This document shows, piece after piece, positions 57,562 to 64,000 of a stretch of 64,000 bases of DNA. The stretch lies in assembly GCA_037447605.1 (NCBI GenBank), contig CM074808.1:2239945-2303944 (forward strand), read 5' to 3'. How positions within the stretch are numbered: position 1 is the first letter of the stretch; each line of letters starts with the position of its first letter. Origin of the DNA: Zygnema circumcarinatum. Lineage: Eukaryota > Streptophyta > Zygnematophyceae > Zygnematales > Zygnemataceae. Both the position numbers and the translations under genes were made by a program. The notes beneath the pieces were generated by a model, which saw nothing but the letters and a program-made list of their open reading frames with translations, searched no databases and was not told the origin of the DNA.

Positions 57562-59685
57562 TCAGGTGCCTCCCAGGTATTTCTTCACCGCAGCCTTTTG
57601 CTCTGACGACAACCGCGCAGGAAATTTGACATCAAACTTTATGCGTAAATTACCCTTTTTGCCAGGTTCCTTCGCGATAGGCATGCCTTCTCTAGGAACA
57701 GTTTTCTCGTACCCAGGGCCAACCACCTCATTCACAGGGATTTGCAGACTTCGGCCATCGAGCGTATTGACTGTAATTACATGATCTGTGAGAGCGTCTG
57801 CCAGTGTCAGTCTATGCGTGTATATCAGATCATTGCCCTCTCTTTTGAACACCTCATGGGGTCGCTCATCAATGACGAACACGAGGTCCGCCGCCACAAC
57901 TCCTGGTTGCTCATTCCCTTTCTCAGGGAAGGTAATCTTTGTTCCCTTCTTCCATCCAGGCCTCACATCGATTGTCAAAATCTCTTCGACCGGTAACGTT
58001 TTCCTGCAAAATACAAACACTCAACAAGCTTCTCAAACCATCCAGAAAATCCAGGCAAGCAAATAATAAGGTGTTGCAGAAGTCCTAAAGGAGCAAACAA
58101 GTAAGTCAGTCAAGAGGAAACACAAACATCCTTCATAAAGTTTGTAGGCTCTATCACTAAAGCTATGGCGTTACAGCTCAACTTTCCGACCACGTCAATA
58201 AGCCCACTTAAAAAGTCTCATAGCGCAACAATGAATCAAAATGCACGACGAAACATAGAACAACGCCTCTACAAACAATGGCCACTTTAAACCAGAGAGT
58301 AGTATCATTCAAAATTTAAAATCTCAAGTAAACCAGAGTTGCAGCGACCTAGTATTAAATTCCAAAAAGCATAGATAATGATGGCACTCGAGTACGAAAG
58401 ATACATAAGCTTCTTTACGTCACACATAGGGAATTGCAGGTGCCTAGAAAAAAAATAGGTCAAAGGTTCAGGCAATTTATCAAGTGCGCTACGAGACCGT
58501 ACAAACAAATACAACCTAGTGCCTCATTACACGTTTGCCGTAAAATTTCTCGAAGTTCCGAAATCCAATAAAACGAAACAAGAAAGACGACCAGTTGCCC
58601 TCCTTCACAAACTGTCGTATAGTCGAGCCAGCACTTCAGGAATTAGACATCGCAAATCATCGGACTGTCTCGGACATCCCGAGCAAAAACCAGAACCAAT
58701 TAACAGAAAATTTGCGGTGCGAAAAAGACCGACTTACCCGCTGGCATCTGCTATATTCCGAGATATCTTCATTTTCCTCGTTGATCCTGTATACAACTCC
58801 TCCAGCGTGCACTGCAATTTGTTCTCTACCGCCGCCGCCTTCTTAGGCCCCGAAGGGCTCGCACCCTCCCCAAAGCGATGGAACCCTCCATCGTGCCCAA
58901 ACCCACCAAACATGTCCTGGGCAAATGGACCGCCCCCCATCTTCCCTGACCTGGACCCCATGCCTCCCATCTGACCGCCCATGCCTACAAATGGACTGCT
59001 GCTACCAAAAAATTCTGAAAAAATATCCTCGGCGTTTCTTGGATTAAACCTGAACACTGTAGGCCCCCCTCCGTTTGTGTACACCCCGGGTCCCGGGCCA
59101 TGGCCCGCCGTGGGAGGGGGGACTTGGCCCTTCAATCCTTCCTCACCATATTGATCGTAAATTTGCCGCTTCTGTGGATCACTAAGAACCTGCAGACAAA
59201 GGGCCCGGACCCGCCAAAGGTAAAAACCAGTGAACAAACATTTGACAAAACATCACATCTAGAATAACACCTGTAGAGACTGACTGGTTGAATGACTGAC
59301 CGACTGACTGACTAAACAGTTGAACCGACGTTCAACCGAGGGAGAGCTTCGCATCTAATGAGCAGACCTCGACCTTTACTTGGACTCCGTCAACAGCCCT
59401 AACTTCTCCTAGGCAATTGCGCACATACACTCATGCAGCAATAATCAAACCGAGTTAACTGGAAAACGACGTCTCTAACGAAATCTCGAACGTCAGAATT
59501 TATCTGAAGCCATCACGCACCTCATACGCCTCGGAAATTTGCTTAAATTTAGCCTCAGCTTCCTTCTTCTTCGTGGGATTCTTATCGGGATGCCATTTCA
59601 TGGCCAGCTTCCTATACGCCTTCTTCAGATCCTCATCCGAGGCAGTCTTCGGCACATCAAGCACCCCATAGTAATCTACTCCCAT
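57562..59685 (-). CDS. Type II DnaJ (DNAJB-type Hsp40) co-chaperone, 352 aa
   Basis: Three exons join in phase: 59521–59685, 58738–59189 and 57562–58003. The J domain (aa 3–65) starts [13 protein letters not shown] and has the HPD triad at 32–34 (KWHPDKNP), needed to stimulate Hsp70 ATPase. A Gly/Phe-rich linker follows ([20 protein letters not shown], then [18 protein letters not shown]). There is no CxxCxGxG zinc module, so it is type II. The C-terminal substrate-binding domains are typical: [56 protein letters not shown] and [14 protein letters not shown]. It is probably cytosolic, because there is no targeting sequence and the EEVD-binding C-terminal fold is kept. The length fits the DNAJB1/4/13 family. 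A GA/CT microsat at 59800–59841 lies in its upstream region. Confidence 0.9.
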
Positions 59686-62189
59686 CTTTCCGAACGCCAG
59701 TGCAAATTTATTTCCTACACCGTGATATTGCTGGGCGGCTGCCTCGAAAAAGAGGCCCTAAACGCGGCCGCAACTCCCTACTCAGTAAATTTGGTCCCGA
59801 GAGAGAGAGAGAGAGCGAGAGAGAGAGAGAGAGAGCGAGAGAAGAGGGAGGGGGGAGGTAGGAGGTGCGTGCGCAGGCTCCCGCGCTTCCCCAACGGCAC
59901 GAAAGCGCTCGCCCCTTCGCGAACCTTCCGTTCCGTTCCGCGGAGCCTCTCCGCCGTTCCGCGGAAAGGGCGGTTGCGCGGAACGGTCGACAGATCCTGG
60001 CCGTCCCCCGGCGGGTCAGGCCGTCCCCGCCGTCCGATGCGGCCCCGCGGGACTGCGCGCAGGATCCGATATTGGCCGCGGCGGCAGGGCCGCCCTCCCT
60101 TTATGGCGCCATGTGGCGCTCCATGCTCTGCACAGAGCCAGCGATGCACTGCAACGGAACGGCGGCTGCAGCTGGGAGCATAGAACGGAAGTTGGGCCCT
60201 TGGCTCGGGCCCTGGGTCCCTGTCAGAGGTCGAGGTCTCGGCGAGGCCGCGAGGGAGGGAGGGCTGCATATGGACGCGGAAAGAGACCCGCTGACAGGCA
60301 CGTAGCAATACGATGGGAGGGGATATTCTTCAGAGTTTAGGTTTCCATATGTAAAGGAGAGTACAGGAATGCGTATCGACAAGGGGCGCGTTTTGGCTGG
60401 ATATTTGCTTGTCTGATTTTGGTTGCTGGTTTCAGTAGTTTGGTCGCCTTGACTTGAGCATCGCGGCTTTGCTTTCGTTGCCTGAAGTAGTTTAGAATAA
60501 ACCATCAGCACAACCATGAAAAGTGGAATTTCGGAAAGGATTGGGCAAATGCATTTGCGGCCAAGTGTATGTCTTGGCCATTGTAGCACTACCCCTTTAC
60601 GGCTCTTCCAAATCAATCAGTGTTGTGCTGTGAGGCTGAAGCCCGTCCGCTGATGTCTAATTATTGAGCTGCTAAACGCAAGTTACGTCGTAAGAGAACT
60701 TTTTGCGAGAAAATATGAAGTTGCTGCAGATTACAAGCGAATAGAACTCAGCCACGTTGGCTTTATATCCAGACATTATATTCCTGTCAATTTCCGTGTC
60801 CACGTACGTAGTCCATAGCCAGCGCATCTTTCGCGCAGCACATACAACTTCCGTGTGCGTTATCATAAAGCTACGCATCATTATTGTAACAGCATTGAAG
60901 CAAAGCAATCCTTGGTTCTAACTGCAGATTTCTGCTCACACACGCACCTATCATTTCTTCATTTTCGTATTCCATCAGCAGGTCAGCCTAGAATCATGGC
61001 CTTCCAATAATCATAGCCCTGCCGAATAATTGATTATTTGTTCTCGAAAAAAACAAAAGAATTTGCTCAAAATGTGCTATCAATTTGTAAAATTCCAATT
61101 ACATCCGCCTAATCTCCTTTGTCCCCGTCTTCAACGGTCAGGATTCAATTAGTGTAGAACGGGTAAAGATTTGGAAAAAAGACAATCCGAAATGAGCAAT
61201 TTGACTGATCACAACCGAAAACTGCATCTTATCATAGAAGCACGTTGCCCTTCTTATTCGTTGCAGCAAAATTTGATGGTTTTGGCTCCAAAATTCTGTA
61301 TTTGCACCAATCTCCATCAGGATGGGATGTCTGGATGGAAAGTTCAGTGACAATCTTAAGGGGGATGCCAAATAGATACGTGAGCGTTGATGACAGGTGT
61401 GCAGCGTCTACGAATTCTGCATTTTTGCGGTCCGGTAGCTCGAGCAGAGCACCAATTCCGATGGTGTTGTTCTGACCTTCGCTAAGCCCTTATCCATATC
61501 TACTATAGCGTTGTTTTACACAATTAACACCGGAGCATTCTGCACACCTTTACAGAAATAGTCTGGTTCCACAACTGCTGAATGAGACCTTTTTGTGAAA
61601 AACTGACCCATAGTGGAATGCCCTGCATTCAGACTTAGCAACGGGTGGTGATGGATTCAAGTTAACAATTGCCACTAAGCTGTCACTCGTGTCAGACTTA
61701 AAAACGTTAGTACAGTATGCGTGTTCGTAAGTTTGACGCCAGAACGAGTACTCCAGTGACATAGCAATCCTTTCGTGGCGGAGTACTTTTGTAACCTTTT
61801 TTTTTCGTGACGCTTTTCGTATGATTTTTTGAAGTCTGACACTCCCTCTTGCGATGGGAGCAGTCAACAGGTGCCAAAAAACACTTCTTTGCAAAAATCA
61901 GTCAAAACATACTATTAGGTTCCAATACTCCTAAAATACTTCTCGAGGTACAGACCTACTTCCCGTACAAAACCTATAAAAAGCTATCTTTTCCATAGGC
62001 TTTACGTTTTGCCCTGACAGTGACAGTCCTTGTTTACACGCTTTTGCTTCTAAGAACTGCAAGACTTTCCTTCTGTAAGCTTTCCAGGAAGTGGACAATA
62101 TTAAAACAAACTGCCTATGCCTATTTTGCAAACTTTGCTACAAAAAATCGAGTACGTGCACAAGTAGGTATCTTGGCTGCCGGGCCCTC
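59686..62189. other. Intergenic: DnaJ promoter to BtuF-like 3' flank
   Basis: The first 600 bp are GC-rich with a (GA)n tract (59802–59841) and GGAACGG-type short repeats near 59920–59985. The rest is AT-richer. A poly-T run occurs at 61797–61805. No gene is recognised in about 2.5 kb. Confidence 0.5.
59802..59841. repeat. (GA)n microsatellite upstream of DnaJ
   Basis: Interrupted GAGAGA tract with two GCGA breaks, about 120–155 bp upstream of the DnaJ start codon, CT-rich in the gene's own sense. Confidence 0.85.
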
Positions 62190-63410
62190 TTATTGGTAAG
62201 GGCGGAAGTACTTGTAGAGATCTTCAGGCCGGCAGCGCTGCCCTGGTTCTAAAACTAATCGCAGCACCACCCCTGAAGCCAGCCGTGTCCTCACCCTCGA
62301 TGGATGCAAAATACGGGCTAGAATCTCCACACCATCAACCAGGCGAGGGCCCGGCCTGCTGAAATAGGAATGATCGCAAACAAACACACGTCCCGTCTGG
62401 ACAGCAGGCAAGGACCAGAAGCCCGGAAGGTTGGCGACGTACTTTACCTGAAAACAAAATCATTTTTAAAGCCATACGTTCAGTAGCAGCCCAACACACG
62501 TTGATCAATGTCAATCAAGGCGAGTTCATTCAGCAACACACGCTCAAGAGCAAAGTGAACGCCAAAAAGACCTCCCACCTGTCAGATCTACTTCGACAAT
62601 CTCTCACCTGAGGATGAAAACGACAGCTCGACTGACTCCTGCTCACCTCTGTCAGAGTGCGTTGCAGGTTGGACGAACAGGGTGCCAACAATAATACTTC
62701 CGGCGCGTAGGCTGTTACCCTTTCCCACGTCACCTTCTCTGCCCCACTGCCAGGTTCTTGTAGCCCATCGATACCACCCGCCATGGCTTTCATCTCTGGT
62801 AACCAATGACCACCCGTCACCATCGGACAGAGCCCCTCCAGAGAAAGCACCCTCTGGCGAGGCTCACCGGCCACTGAGCGGGCCAAATGTCGCAGCCTCT
62901 TGCGGAGCTGCTCCACAAGAGTAAACGCCCGGGCTGCTAGACCCACTCCTTCGCCGACAGAGATAATGGAATCCAGGACCTCTGACATCTACAATCACCA
63001 GGAGTCACGCAATCCAGTCAGTCCCAAGGGCCATAAGGACAATCAATGATATGCAGGGATACTGTTGTCCTCAACGTTTCGTTCATTCTGACGATCTTCT
63101 TGATTGGCTGGAAGTAAGCTGACCACATATCAGCATACTTGTGAAATAAATTGTATTCTGCTAGTTTCACATGGGTTAAAAACGCTTTTCACTTTCACTT
63201 CTGCACTGAATCTTGGAAAACTTGAACCTCAGTTGGATAGCCCATACCAAAGCTTCGGCAGCTAAATGTTCATGATGTGAATATAGCAGAGCTACCCACC
63301 GTGTGCGGTCTAAGCACCATCAGGTCTATGTTAGGGCTGTCAATCAGATCCGCCTTGGCCAATGCATTGGCTACATCACTTTTATCCACATCGCAGCGTG
63401 AGCACGTATC
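62190..63410 (-). CDS. BtuF-like (Fe/B12-binding-fold) protein, 5' partial
   Basis: Three in-phase exons are clear (63300–63410, 62647–62988, 62190–62447; TAA at 62190). The N-terminal part is upstream, and the first exon may lie beyond the window edge. The visible 236 residues follow the bacterial BtuF/FepB-type periplasmic binding fold: TCSRCDV with the second-lobe start, SEVLDSIISVGEGVG, LCPMVTGGHWLPEMKAMAGG, EKVTWERVTAYAPEVLLLAP, then LPAVQTGRVFVCDHSYFSR followed by PGPRLVDGVEILARILHP. In bacteria such proteins hand cobalamin or ferric siderophores to ABC importers. The gene has spliceosomal introns and the same base composition as its neighbours, so it is nuclear, not contamination. Its ligand and location are unknown. 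It ends with an added tail, EDLYKYFRPYQ. Confidence 0.75.
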
Positions 63411-64000
63411 CTGCAGCCTCATTAAAACACAGCTTCTTTAAGTATCTCAGCATATCTGTAGACTCATTCAAGGGACAAACATAACCTGACAGACATCATT
63501 TAGAGCATATACAGAATAAATTTCTGCATTCGATGACACCTCACATCAACACTGAGATTCCACAATGGTTACCATTTAACCAGCTTCAGATCTGCTTCCA
63601 TCTACTTTATCCCCCTCTTCCTCCACCTTTGCTTAAAAAATTTGAAATACAGGTCATGGAACCCCGTTACCCAGGTCCAGATGCTTCCACATAGATTCAA
63701 AACTGTGAATAACAAAAATACACAGCCCAAACCTTGCTGTCTTGCAGCTCGTTACTTTCAACAATGCAAGCAGAAATACAGATATGGAGTTCCTCTATTA
63801 CTTGCTAGATTGGATTCAACGCTTCAAGAGTACGCTTCACATGAACGATTTTCCACGGGGGGGCGACTGCAGCGTCCACTACATGACGCTTCATTCTGCA
63901 AGGCTTCTTCATACTGTTTTGATTGCATCCTAAGACGTACTAAAGAAACACGATCAGGTGATGAAACACCCTCTCGATTTCACTCATGATAGATGGCTGA
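63411..64000. other. Upstream of BtuF-like exons, unresolved
   Basis: Probably intron and possibly a further 5' exon of the BtuF-like gene; a short minus-strand frame near 63870–63930 (QYEEALQNEASCSG) is a weak candidate. Nothing else is recognised. Confidence 0.35.

Overview
The window is nuclear DNA of a plant-lineage eukaryote. Genes are broken into many short exons with GT–AG introns, the interstitial telomeric repeat is of the plant CCCTAAA type, and the recognisable proteins are mostly plant families: ARP8, UPL5, a LOG2-like RING ligase, MOT2/MFSD5 and an At5g58100-type membrane protein. Gene density (about one per 5 kb) suggests a streptophyte alga or an early-diverging land plant with a moderately compact genome. 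I cannot fix the lineage more closely. Family names come from memory of the proteins, because no search was run.

Left part (1–10.3 kb, + strand unless noted): the 3' end of an ARP8 gene; a twelve-exon gene for a plastid-type pseudokinase (2.16–7.76 kb); then a divergent pair of small, probably mitochondrial genes, an LYR-motif protein (minus) and an OXLD1-like oxidoreductase-like protein (plus). From 10.3 to 13.5 kb there are no intact genes: two near-identical copies of a roughly 0.75-kb segment, each ending in a G-rich microsatellite, lie either side of a 100-N assembly gap.

Middle (13.5–37.3 kb): a minus-strand gene for a signal-peptide-bearing, single-pass membrane protein of the At5g58100 family is divergent from a plus-strand WD40/DUF2415-like gene. 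Next come a degenerate telomeric array (27.2–27.6 kb) and the most unusual locus of the window. This is a gene for two tandem HeLo-like (MLKL/RPW8/MCAfunc-type) helical domains running into a kinase glycine loop that stops at once, next to a 40-bp perfect hairpin. It is flanked by two copies of a 1.07-kb repeat. The repeat carries the gene's own TATA-type promoter in the first copy and a mutated one in the second. A nine-exon LOG2-like RING E3 ligase follows.

Right part (37.3–64 kb): MOT2/MFSD5 molybdate transporter (minus), UPL5 HECT ubiquitin ligase (minus), divergent from NSE2/MMS21 SUMO ligase (plus) with only 108 bp between start codons; an unrecognised coiled-coil protein (minus); a type II DnaJ (minus); and the 3' part of a BtuF-like cobalamin/siderophore-binding-type protein (minus), which runs off the right edge.

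The genes do not form a pathway. Three of them (UPL5, the RING ligase and NSE2) belong to ubiquitin/SUMO conjugation. Exon models were built by hand from splice sites, phase continuity and family similarity; all complete models keep frame from start to stop, but single exons may be missing.
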